Assembly: GCA_018240295.1 (NCBI GenBank)
Contig: JAFEGB010000030.1
Span: 1-52,975, forward strand
Direction: 5' to 3'
Origin: Pseudomonadota bacterium
GTDB taxonomy: Bacteria; Pseudomonadota; Gammaproteobacteria; Competibacterales; Competibacteraceae
Length of the DNA: 52,975 nt
Below are positions 39,803 through 47,640 of this stretch, in pieces (the first letter of the stretch is position 1; every line of letters starts with the position of its first letter). The notes under the pieces were generated by a model. The model worked only from the letters and a program-made list of their open reading frames with translations. It did not search any database and was not told where the DNA came from. A program made the position numbers and the translations under genes.

Positions 39803-40090
39803 TCAGAGATCGAAGCGGCTCACGTCGATGCCGAGCGCGCGGGCCAGCGGTACGAGTGCCGAGCGCCGCGGCGGCGTCAGCGGGTTTTCCTCCCAGGCCC
39901 GGATCACGCGCGCCGATACGCCCATGCGCTCGGCGACGGTCTCGCGGCTGATGCCGAGATATTCGCGCCAGGCCCGCAGCGGCGTGTCTCCGTACACGAC
40001 GACCTGCGTGATCACCGCATGGGGCACATGGACGCTGTCATAGCCATGCCCCTGGGGGCCGGGCATGGCGTACAACGCGTGCATGGACAT
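39803..40090 (-). CDS. XRE-family helix-turn-helix regulator
   Basis: Small DNA-binding protein of 95 residues. VHVPHAVITQVVVYGDTPLRAWREYLG is followed by a lambda-repressor-type helix-turn-helix (SRETVAERMGVSARVIRAWEE) and ARALGIDVSRFDL. Similar proteins serve as antitoxins of RelE-type pairs, but no toxin frame is adjacent. The frame is open to 40426; the ATG at 40090 was chosen because it alone has a good GGAG ribosome site 9 bases upstream. Alternative ATGs are at 40123-40135 and 40222. Confidence 0.8.
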   Translation of the reverse strand: MSMHALYAMPGPQGHGYDSVHVPHAVITQVVVYGDTPLRAWREYLGISRETVAERMGVSARVIRAWEENPLTPPRRSALVPLARALGIDVSRFDL

Positions 40091-40594
40091 GGCGGTCTGC
40101 TCCGGATTCAGGGCTGCGGACATGCCGCGCATCATGAGCGCTGCGGCGCCGGAAACGACTCGCTGCACGGGGACTGACACAGCGTTTTGCAGGATTTCCG
40201 TTCCTGCCGTCGTCCGGGACATGCGTGTGACCCCGTTACCGGGCGGCGGTTCAGCTGCGGCAATCCCTGCCTGCCGCGCAGGCGGCAAGTCGTGGAAATT
40301 TGCATACGACCTCGTCCGGAAGCACTGCATTCGCTGAAAGCTGCGATACACTCGGCCCATTACCCGATCAGGACCGATCGATCGAAATGCCTGCACCTGA
40401 CGCTGCGGCATCGTTCGAGGCATCACTCGTCCGGATTCCGGTCAGCTGCACCAGTTCAGGGCGTCATGACGCCTCGACGCGCACGCGTCGTCGAATCGAA
40501 GATCATCATTCCGACCTGCCCGGTGAACGGGCGGTTTTCTGCCGTTGTCCAAACGGTATTACTGCACCCCACTCCGGAGGGAGTACACGGCGCC
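40091..40594. other. 504-base gap between the XRE regulator and the H-NS-like gene
   Basis: Divergent promoter region. No gene is supported, though the XRE frame could extend to 40222. A short hairpin GCCCG/CGGGC with four T (40518-40537) is too weak to call a terminator. Nothing else stands out. Confidence 0.5.
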
Positions 40595-40852
40595 ATGCCG
40601 ATCAGAGCCGACCTTTCCCATATCGATCTTGCCGCGATGTCATTGCCGGATTTGCACCGACTCGTGGATAAAATTGAAAAAGCCATAGAAATCAAGCTTT
40701 TCGAGCGAGGCGCCCAGCGCGCTCTGGCCGTGTTTTCCGCGCATGCCCCGACCCCTGCGGCGGCTCCGCCCGTGGGTCGCGGCGGTAACCGCGACGTGCG
40801 CAGGACCGGTCGCGAGCGCAGCGGACGGGATTCCGGACTGCGCCGGCGCTGA
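40595..40852 (+). CDS. Short H-NS-like protein (N-terminal part only)
   Basis: Protein of 85 residues. The N-terminal half (IDLAAMSLPDLHRLVDKIEKAIEIK) resembles the coiled-coil oligomerisation region of H-NS family nucleoid proteins (LSxLSxxELxxLxxxVEKAI). The C-terminal half is Arg-rich (RRTGRERSGRDSGLRRR) and lacks the usual DNA-binding core with its GxGR-P-W pattern. A GGAGGGAG ribosome site sits about 15 bases before the ATG. It may be a truncated gene or a dominant-negative partner of H-NS. Assignment is tentative. Confidence 0.5.
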   Translation: MPIRADLSHIDLAAMSLPDLHRLVDKIEKAIEIKLFERGAQRALAVFSAHAPTPAAAPPVGRGGNRDVRRTGRERSGRDSGLRRR

Positions 40853-41039
40853 CGGACACCCCCGCATTCGACGGCCATAGCCGACGCTGATTGGCCGGCG
40901 GTTCTGTTATTCCGAATATCACGCGGGACAGCATTCCTCACTGCTGACCGGGCTGGCGTTTTCCGTGGCACCGGCTCATTCGGCTGCGTGCAATCCACAA
41001 TCCGGCCATGGTCACGACCGACCGCTGCCTACCCGGCGC

Positions 41040-41690
41040 TCATTGCGCTGCCGGTGTGCCGGTCGATCCGTCTTCGGCAGCCCGCCACAGATACCAGGCG
41101 AGCACGCTGCGCCACGGCCGCCAGGCTTCCCCCCAGTGCAGCAGTTCCCGGGCCCGCGGCAATCCGGGATTGGCCTCGATCACGCACCAGCCCCGGCGCA
41201 CCCCGTAATCGTCGACCGGCCAGACGTCGGGCCGTCCGAGCGTGAAGATCAGGAACATCTCGACGGTCCAGCGCCCGACGCCGCGCGCGGCCGTGAGCCG
41301 GCTGACGAGTTCATCGTCCGTCAGCCTGTCTGCTTCGGCCCGATCGGGCAGAAAGCCGCTCGCGGCACGTGCGGCGATGTCCCGGATCGCAGCCGCCTTC
41401 TGGCGCGACAGACCGATGCCGCGCAGATCGTCGTCGCTCAGGGCCAGCACCCCGGCCGGAACCGGTGCCGTACTGATCCGGCTGCGGAAACGCGCCTCGA
41501 TCGCGGCCGCGGCGCGCCCGGCGAGCTGCTGATGAATGACGGCCGAGCAGAGGGCCAGCCAGGGCTGTACGCCGGGCAGCGGGGTGAGCGGGCAGGGGCC
41601 GTGACGGCTGATCAGCTCCGCCAGCCCCGGATGGCGGGACAGCTGCCGTTCTGCCTGTTGAACGCCTGCAATCGTCAGCAGCTCGGGCAT
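41040..41690 (-). CDS. HhH-GPD DNA-3-methyladenine glycosylase (AlkA-type)
   Basis: Base-excision DNA glycosylase of 216 residues. Marks: WLALCSAVIHQQLAGRAAAAIEARF, GIGLSRQKAAAIRDIA, the hairpin LTAARGVGRWTVEMFLIF and the catalytic Asp in WPVDDYGVRRG, then WRPWRSVLAWYLWR near the C terminus. It removes alkylated purines. The ATG at 41690 is preferred; the frame is open to 41762. Converges with the H-NS-like gene, with 187 bases between them holding nothing recognisable. Confidence 0.9.
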   Translation of the reverse strand: MPELLTIAGVQQAERQLSRHPGLAELISRHGPCPLTPLPGVQPWLALCSAVIHQQLAGRAAAAIEARFRSRISTAPVPAGVLALSDDDLRGIGLSRQKAAAIRDIAARAASGFLPDRAEADRLTDDELVSRLTAARGVGRWTVEMFLIFTLGRPDVWPVDDYGVRRGWCVIEANPGLPRARELLHWGEAWRPWRSVLAWYLWRAAEDGSTGTPAAQ

Positions 41691-41884
41691 GGCAAGAGGT
41701 ACGGGCCGGCAGGGATTCGAGATCGCGCCGCCCTGCACCGCGGCCATGAGCAGGATCGGCAAGCGTCAGGGCATGTTTCAGGCCGCCCGCAGGCTCGCGA
41801 TCGGCCGCCAGACTCGTTTAAGGTGCAGCGCCGGTCAGCGGCTCGGAAAGACCGACCCGACCCCGGCCGTGCTGGAGGATACAG

Positions 41885-44683
41885 ATGTTGCACCGATTTC
41901 GCCGCGGCCTGTCTGCCGCTGCCGTCGCCATCACCCTGGCGGGCACCGGCACCGGTGTCGCCGGCACGAGCGCCGATCCGGAATATCTGCAGCGTGCCGA
42001 GGACCATCGCAAGGCGCATGACCTGCCGGCCGCCATCATCGAGCTGAAGAACGCTCTGGCCGAGGCGCCCGGGGATGCCCGCGTGCGGCTGCTGCTCGGC
42101 AGCCTGTATCTGGAACAGGGCGACGGAGCTGCCGCCGAGAAGGAACTGCGGCTGGCGCGCAGGCTCGGCGTGCCGCTGCCGCGGCTGATGGCAGGGCTGG
42201 CCGAAGCCATCTATCTGCAGCGGGCCTGGCAGCGACTGGTCGATGACGTGCAGCCGCTGACCGGCATGAGCGCCCGCGAGGTGGCCGACGTGCGCGCGCT
42301 GCGCGGCGAGGCGCAGTTCGCGCTGCGGCGCAACGACGAAGCCCGCACCTCGCTGGAAAGCGCACTGCGCACCGATCCGGCCGCCGTGCGGGCGCTGCTC
42401 GGCAGTGCCCGGCTGGCCCTCTCCGAACAGCGCCACGATCAGGCCCGCGGCTGGCTGCAGCGGGCCGTCGACCAGTCATTGAGTCCGCAGCTTGCCAACG
42501 ATGCCTGGTCGCAGTTCGGCGATCTCGAGGTTGCCACCCGGCATCTGCCTGCAGCCGATGCGGCCTACACCAGAGCCATCGACACCGGGCAGAGTCATCT
42601 CGGCGTCGTGCTGCGCCGCGGACTGGTGCGGGTGGAGCTGCAGGACTATGACGGTGCCGCCGCCGATCTGAACCGCGTCGCCGGCCGGGCGCCCGACCAC
42701 ACGCTGGTCCATTACGGCTTCGGGCTGATGGCCTACCGGCAGGGGCGCTACGCCGAGGCGGCCGCTTCCTTCAGCCGTGCGCTGCAGCGGGCGCCGGACA
42801 ACGCCGATGCCAGCTACTACCTGGCCGCCTCGCAGCTGGCGCTCGGACAGCTCGACCCGGCGATCGACGGCCTGTCGCGCTTCCTGGCCGAGCATCCCGA
42901 ATCCGAGGTGACCGCCCGCCTGCTCGGGGATGCCTATCTGCGCCGCGGGGATGCCAACGCCGCCGCCGCGCTCATCCAGCCGCTGCTCGAACGCCAGCCC
43001 GATGATGCCGCGCTGCTCGATCTGCTCGGGCGCATCACGCTCATCCAGGGCGATGCCGCGCGCAGCCGCGAACTGCTGGCGCGTGCCACCGAACTGGCAC
43101 CGGCTTCCGCCTTCGGCCGCTACGCCTACGGCATGAGCCTGCTCGCTGCCGGCGACCAGAACCGCGGGCTGGAGGAGCTGCAGAAAGCCGTCGAGCTCGA
43201 TCCGCACGAGCACGGCCTGGAGTTCGGCCTGAGCGTCAGCCTGCTGCGCGCCGGGCACTTCGACGAGGCCATCGCCGTCGCGCGCCGCCTGCAGCAGAGC
43301 CTGCCGGACAAGGCCGAGCCGCTGGTGCTCGAAGGCATTGCCCAGGCCGCCCGCCAGCAGGATGCCGAAGCCCGTGCCGCCTTCCGCCGGGCGCTGGCAC
43401 TGGAGCCCGGACATCCGCGGGCCGCCGGCGCCCTCGCCGCCCTGGACCTCGGCAGCGGAGACATCGATGGCGCGCGCGGCTGGTACCGGCAGATCCTCGC
43501 CCATCACCCCGGGCATGCCCCGACGCTGATGCAGCTCGCCCGGCTCGAAGCCCGTCAGGGCCAGGGCGAGGCCTATGCCGAAACCCTGCGCGAAGCCATC
43601 GCCGCCGATCCGCACGTGCCGCAGCCCTACGTGCTGCTCGCCCGCTGGCAGCTGCGTCAGGGTCAGCCCCTGCTCGCCGTCGGCACGCTGGTCGCGGTAC
43701 GCGCCGAGTTTCCGGAGTATCCGCCGCTGCTGCTGACGCTCGGCCTGGCACAGGGCGCAAACGGCGAAAGCGCCGATGCGATCGGCACGCTGCGCCGGCT
43801 GATCGAACTGCAGCCGCAGTCGGCCGAGGCCCGCTACGCGCTCGTGACCGCGCACGCGCAGGCCGGCGATGCCGCGGGCCTGCGCGGCACGCTCGCGCAA
43901 GCCCTGGCCGTCGACAACCGCCGCCCCGAAGCCCTGCCCCTGCTCGAACGCCTGGTCGGTCTCGCCGGCAGCGCCAGCGAGGCCGAGGACTGGCTCGAAG
44001 CGCTGCTGCGCGATCGCCCGGACGACGAGATCGTGCTCGACTTCATCGGCCAGCGCCGCTACCGGCAATACGGCGCCCCGACCGCGCTGACCTACTACGC
44101 CCAGCTGCAGCGCCGCCAGCCGCAGGCCGCGCTGTGGGTGCTGCGCGAGGCCGAGCTCCGCAGCGGCAACCGCGAGGCCGCGCAGGCCCAGGCCCTGCTC
44201 GAACGCTGGCTGCAGGCACACCCGGATGACGTGCAGGCGCGCTTCGCGCTCGGCCTGATCCACCTCGACGCCGATCGCCGGGCCCCGGCCCGCGCCGCCT
44301 TCGAGGCGGTGCTCGAACGCCGGCCCGACCAGCTCGCGGCCCTGAACAACCTGGCCTGGCTGCTGCGCGAGGACGATCCGCAGCGGGCGCTGGACTACGC
44401 GAACCGCTGCCTGCAGCTGCGCCCGGCCGATCCGCGGCTGATGGACACGCTCGGCGAGGTGCTGATCGCGCAGCACCAGTACGCCCGGGCCGCCGAGGTG
44501 CTGGCGAAGGCCGTCGCGCGCGCCCCGCAGCTGGGCTCGGCCCGCTATCACCTGGCACTTGCGCTGTCGCTCGACGGACGCAGGGACGAGGCCCGGGAGC
44601 TGCTGAAATCCCTGCTCGGGAATGATCAGCCCTTCTCCGAGCGCGCCGAGGCGCAGAGCCTGCTCGCGCAGATCGGCAGCTGA
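41885..44683 (+). CDS. Large TPR-repeat exported protein, PrsT-like, copy 1
   Basis: Protein of 932 residues made of about twenty tetratricopeptide repeats after a Sec signal (about 1-27, ending GVAGTSAD). The opening AIIELKNALAEAPGDARVRLLLGSLYLEQGD and AAAEKELRLARRLGVP match the PrsT family found with PEP-CTERM/exosortase exopolysaccharide loci. PrsT is usually a lipoprotein; no lipobox Cys is seen here. The C-terminal block ALNNLAWLLREDDPQ ... DTLGEVLIAQHQYARAAEVL recurs in the next two genes. GGAGG ribosome site. First of three tandem copies; no exosortase gene in the window. Confidence 0.85.
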   Translation: MLHRFRRGLSAAAVAITLAGTGTGVAGTSADPEYLQRAEDHRKAHDLPAAIIELKNALAEAPGDARVRLLLGSLYLEQGDGAAAEKELRLARRLGVPLPRLMAGLAEAIYLQRAWQRLVDDVQPLTGMSAREVADVRALRGEAQFALRRNDEARTSLESALRTDPAAVRALLGSARLALSEQRHDQARGWLQRAVDQSLSPQLANDAWSQFGDLEVATRHLPAADAAYTRAIDTGQSHLGVVLRRGLVRVELQDYDGAAADLNRVAGRAPDHTLVHYGFGLMAYRQGRYAEAAASFSRALQRAPDNADASYYLAASQLALGQLDPAIDGLSRFLAEHPESEVTARLLGDAYLRRGDANAAAALIQPLLERQPDDAALLDLLGRITLIQGDAARSRELLARATELAPASAFGRYAYGMSLLAAGDQNRGLEELQKAVELDPHEHGLEFGLSVSLLRAGHFDEAIAVARRLQQSLPDKAEPLVLEGIAQAARQQDAEARAAFRRALALEPGHPRAAGALAALDLGSGDIDGARGWYRQILAHHPGHAPTLMQLARLEARQGQGEAYAETLREAIAADPHVPQPYVLLARWQLRQGQPLLAVGTLVAVRAEFPEYPPLLLTLGLAQGANGESADAIGTLRRLIELQPQSAEARYALVTAHAQAGDAAGLRGTLAQALAVDNRRPEALPLLERLVGLAGSASEAEDWLEALLRDRPDDEIVLDFIGQRRYRQYGAPTALTYYAQLQRRQPQAALWVLREAELRSGNREAAQAQALLERWLQAHPDDVQARFALGLIHLDADRRAPARAAFEAVLERRPDQLAALNNLAWLLREDDPQRALDYANRCLQLRPADPRLMDTLGEVLIAQHQYARAAEVLAKAVARAPQLGSARYHLALALSLDGRRDEARELLKSLLGNDQPFSERAEAQSLLAQIGS

Positions 44684-44775
44684 ATCCGCTCCGGTTCACC
44701 GGGTCGCCGGCAAGGGCCTGGGGGCCGGCCGGCGGCCCGCCGGGTTTCATCGGCTTCATCGATCGAGGGACTTGC

Positions 44776-47565
44776 ATGATGTGGAACACCCGGATGCGGC
44801 CGCTTGCGGCTGCGCTGCTGCTGCTCGCCGGCAGCGCAACCGCCGCAGCCGACCTGGCCAGGGAACTGGACAAGGCCGAACAGCTGCGCGCGCAGGGCCA
44901 GCTCGGCGCCGCGATCATCGAACTGAAGAACGCGCTGCAGGACGAGCCCGATTACGGGCCGGGCCGGCGGCTGCTCGGCGTGCTGTACGTCGAGCTCGGC
45001 AACGGTGCGGAGGCGGAAAAGGAACTGCTGCGCGCCCGGCGGCTGAAGGTCCGCGAGACCGGCATCGCACTGCCGCTCGCCGAAGCCCTGCTGCTGCAGC
45101 GCGAATACCAGCGCCTGCTCGAAAGCGTGCAGCCGGTCTCGGGCATGTCGATGCGCGATGTCGCCGACCTGCGCGCGCTGCGCGGCGAGGCGCTGCTCGC
45201 GCTCGGCCGCCAGGGCGACGCCGAGGCGGCCGTGAAGTCCGCGCTCGCCACCGACCCGGCCGCGCCGCGTGCGCAGATCGCCGAGGCGCGTCTCGCACTC
45301 GCGGCCCGCCACCCCGACACCGCCCGCCAGCGCCTGCAGACCGTGCTGTCGGCCCCGCTGCCGCAGCCGGTCGAGCACATCGCGCAGGCGCTGCTCGGCG
45401 ATGTCGAGATCATGGCCCGGCGCCTGCCGGAGGCCGCGAAGGCTTACGACCGCGCCATTGCCACCGGCCGGCCGCACCAGGCGCTGGCGATCCAGCTCAA
45501 GCGCGGGCTGCTGCGCATCGATCTCGGTGATCCCGACGGTGCCCGTGCCGATCTGGGCGCGGTCAACGCCCGGCTGCCGGATCTGCCGCTGCCGCATTTC
45601 GGCTTCGGGCTGCTCGCGTACCGGCAGGGGCGCTATGCCGATGCGCTGGATTCCTTCGAACGCGCGCTGCAGCGCGATCACGAGAATCCCGACATCCACG
45701 CCAAGATCGCCGCCACGCGCATCGCGCTCGGCCAGCGCGAGCAGGCGGTCACCGATCTGGAAAAATTCCTGCAGGAACATCCGGACAGCGATCCGATCCT
45801 GCGCCTGCTCGCGACGATTCGCCTGCAGCAGGGCGATACCGCCGGCGCGCAGAAACTGCTGCGCCACGTGCTCGAACTGCATCCCGACGACAACGCCGTG
45901 CTCGACATGCTCGGCGCGATCGCGCTCGCCCGCGGCGAAGCGCGCGAGGGCGAGCCGCTGCTGCGCCGCTCGGTCGAACGCGATCCGGACTCGGCCGCGG
46001 CGCGCTACCGGCTCGGCCTCGGCCTGCTGGCACTCGGCGATCGCGACAACGGCCTGCGCGAACTCGCGCAGGCCACCCAGCTGCAGCCCGGCCAGGAACG
46101 CTACGAATACGCGCTGGCACTCGGGCTGCTGCGCAGCGGCCAGCACGCCGAAGCCGTCGCCGCCGCCCAGCGCCTGCAGACGCTGTGGCCGGATCGCAAC
46201 GAACCGCTGCTGCTCGAAGGCATCGCCCGCGCGAGCGCCCTCGACACCGAGGGCGCCAGTGCCGCCTTCGAGCGCGTGCTCGCGCGCAGCCCCGGCGACC
46301 CGGCCGCATCGGGCGGACTGGCGACGCTCGACCTGCAGCAGGGCCGGCCCGACAAGGCCCGCTCGCGCTATCGGGCCGTGCTCGAACAGCATCCGGGCCA
46401 TGGGGCCACGCTGCTGGAGCTGGCAGCGCTCGAACTGCGGCTCGACAACCCCGAGGCCGCCCGGCGCGCGCTGGAGCAGGCGGTCGCGGCCGATCCGGAG
46501 GCGCTGGAGCCGCGCCTGCGCCTCGCGCGCCTGCTCGGGCGCGAGGGCCGGCATGCGGCGGCGCTCGAACTGCTCGAAGCCGTGCATGCCCGCCATGCGG
46601 ACGATGTGCAGCTGCTCGCGCTGCTCGGAGCCGCGAAGACCGCACTCGGGGATGCCGGCGGCGGCCGCGCCGCCTACCGGCGCCTGCTCGATCTCGATCC
46701 GAAGTCCGCCACCGGCCTGTACGGCTACGCCTCGGCCTGCGCCGCCGGCAGCGACGACGCCGGCCTGCGCGCGGCGCTGCGTCCGGCGCTCGCCGCCGAC
46801 CCCGGCAATGCCCTCGCGCAAGCGCTGCTGGCACGGCTGCAGGAACTGGCCCCGGGCGAGGCCGCCGCCCGCGCCTGGTTCGAGGAACTGAACCAGGCGC
46901 TGCCCGACAACCTCGCGCTGCTCGAATTCGAGGGCCGGCGCATCGAACGCCAGCAGGGCAGGCAGCCGGCGGCGATCTATTACGGCGGCCTGCGCCGCCG
47001 GCAGCCGCACGAACAGCTCTGGGCGCTGCGCGAGGTCGAACTCTGGCAGCAGGCGAAGGAGCCGGCCCAGGCGCGCTCGGTGCTGGTCGACTGGCTGCGC
47101 TGGCATCCGGACGACGACACGGTGCGCGCCCGGCTGGCGGCGATGATGCTCGCCGCCGGCCAGAACACCGATGCCAAGGCCGAGCTGGAGCGCATCGTCG
47201 CCGACAACCCGACGCGCGTCTCGGCGCTGAACAACCTCGCCTGGCTGCTGCGCAAGGACGACCCGCGCCGTGCCCTGCGTCTGGCCGAGCGCGCCGTGCG
47301 CCTGCGCCCGGAGCCACGCATCCTCGAAACCCTCGGCGAGGTGCTGATCGCCGGCGGCGAATACGTGCGCGCGACCGAGGTCCTGCAGTACGCCGCCCTG
47401 CGCGCACCGCAGCAGCCCTCGATCCGCTACCAGCTCGCCGTGGCGCTGGCCGGGCAGCAGCGCAAGGAGGACGCCCGCCGGCTGCTGAAGGAACTGCTCG
47501 CCGGCGACACCCGCTTCGCCGAGCGCAGCGACGCCGCGGCGCTGCTGAAGAAGCTCGGCGGCTGA
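44776..47565 (+). CDS. Large TPR-repeat exported protein, PrsT-like, copy 2
   Basis: Protein of 929 residues, clear paralogue of the genes on both sides. Signal peptide about 1-25 (PLAAALLLLAGSATAAADL). The N-terminal LGAAIIELKNALQDEPDYGPGRRLLG and GNGAEAEKELLRARRLKV are again PrsT-like. TPR units fill the rest, closing with SALNNLAWLLRKDDPRRALRL and ETLGEVLIAGGEYVRATEVL. It starts 92 bases after copy 1, with GAGGG ahead of the ATG. Likely co-expressed with copy 1 as no terminator lies between. Role: probably a periplasmic scaffold for envelope polysaccharide or protein assembly; this is inference. Confidence 0.85.
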   Translation: MMWNTRMRPLAAALLLLAGSATAAADLARELDKAEQLRAQGQLGAAIIELKNALQDEPDYGPGRRLLGVLYVELGNGAEAEKELLRARRLKVRETGIALPLAEALLLQREYQRLLESVQPVSGMSMRDVADLRALRGEALLALGRQGDAEAAVKSALATDPAAPRAQIAEARLALAARHPDTARQRLQTVLSAPLPQPVEHIAQALLGDVEIMARRLPEAAKAYDRAIATGRPHQALAIQLKRGLLRIDLGDPDGARADLGAVNARLPDLPLPHFGFGLLAYRQGRYADALDSFERALQRDHENPDIHAKIAATRIALGQREQAVTDLEKFLQEHPDSDPILRLLATIRLQQGDTAGAQKLLRHVLELHPDDNAVLDMLGAIALARGEAREGEPLLRRSVERDPDSAAARYRLGLGLLALGDRDNGLRELAQATQLQPGQERYEYALALGLLRSGQHAEAVAAAQRLQTLWPDRNEPLLLEGIARASALDTEGASAAFERVLARSPGDPAASGGLATLDLQQGRPDKARSRYRAVLEQHPGHGATLLELAALELRLDNPEAARRALEQAVAADPEALEPRLRLARLLGREGRHAAALELLEAVHARHADDVQLLALLGAAKTALGDAGGGRAAYRRLLDLDPKSATGLYGYASACAAGSDDAGLRAALRPALAADPGNALAQALLARLQELAPGEAAARAWFEELNQALPDNLALLEFEGRRIERQQGRQPAAIYYGGLRRRQPHEQLWALREVELWQQAKEPAQARSVLVDWLRWHPDDDTVRARLAAMMLAAGQNTDAKAELERIVADNPTRVSALNNLAWLLRKDDPRRALRLAERAVRLRPEPRILETLGEVLIAGGEYVRATEVLQYAALRAPQQPSIRYQLAVALAGQQRKEDARRLLKELLAGDTRFAERSDAAALLKKLGG

Positions 47566-47640
47566 CGCAGGCGTTATCCCGGGACCGGGGCGGCCGGCTG
47601 CGGATATGCTGCGGCCCTCCGTTCATCAGGATGGTGATCC

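Noticed and set aside
40518-40537. Possible terminator ahead of the H-NS-like gene
   Set aside because: Stem of only 5 bp and four T; too weak to call.
42476-47106. Long minus-strand frames opposite the TPR genes (691 and 826 residues)
   Set aside because: Shadows of the TPR genes; the plus-strand products have signal peptides and repeated TPR units.
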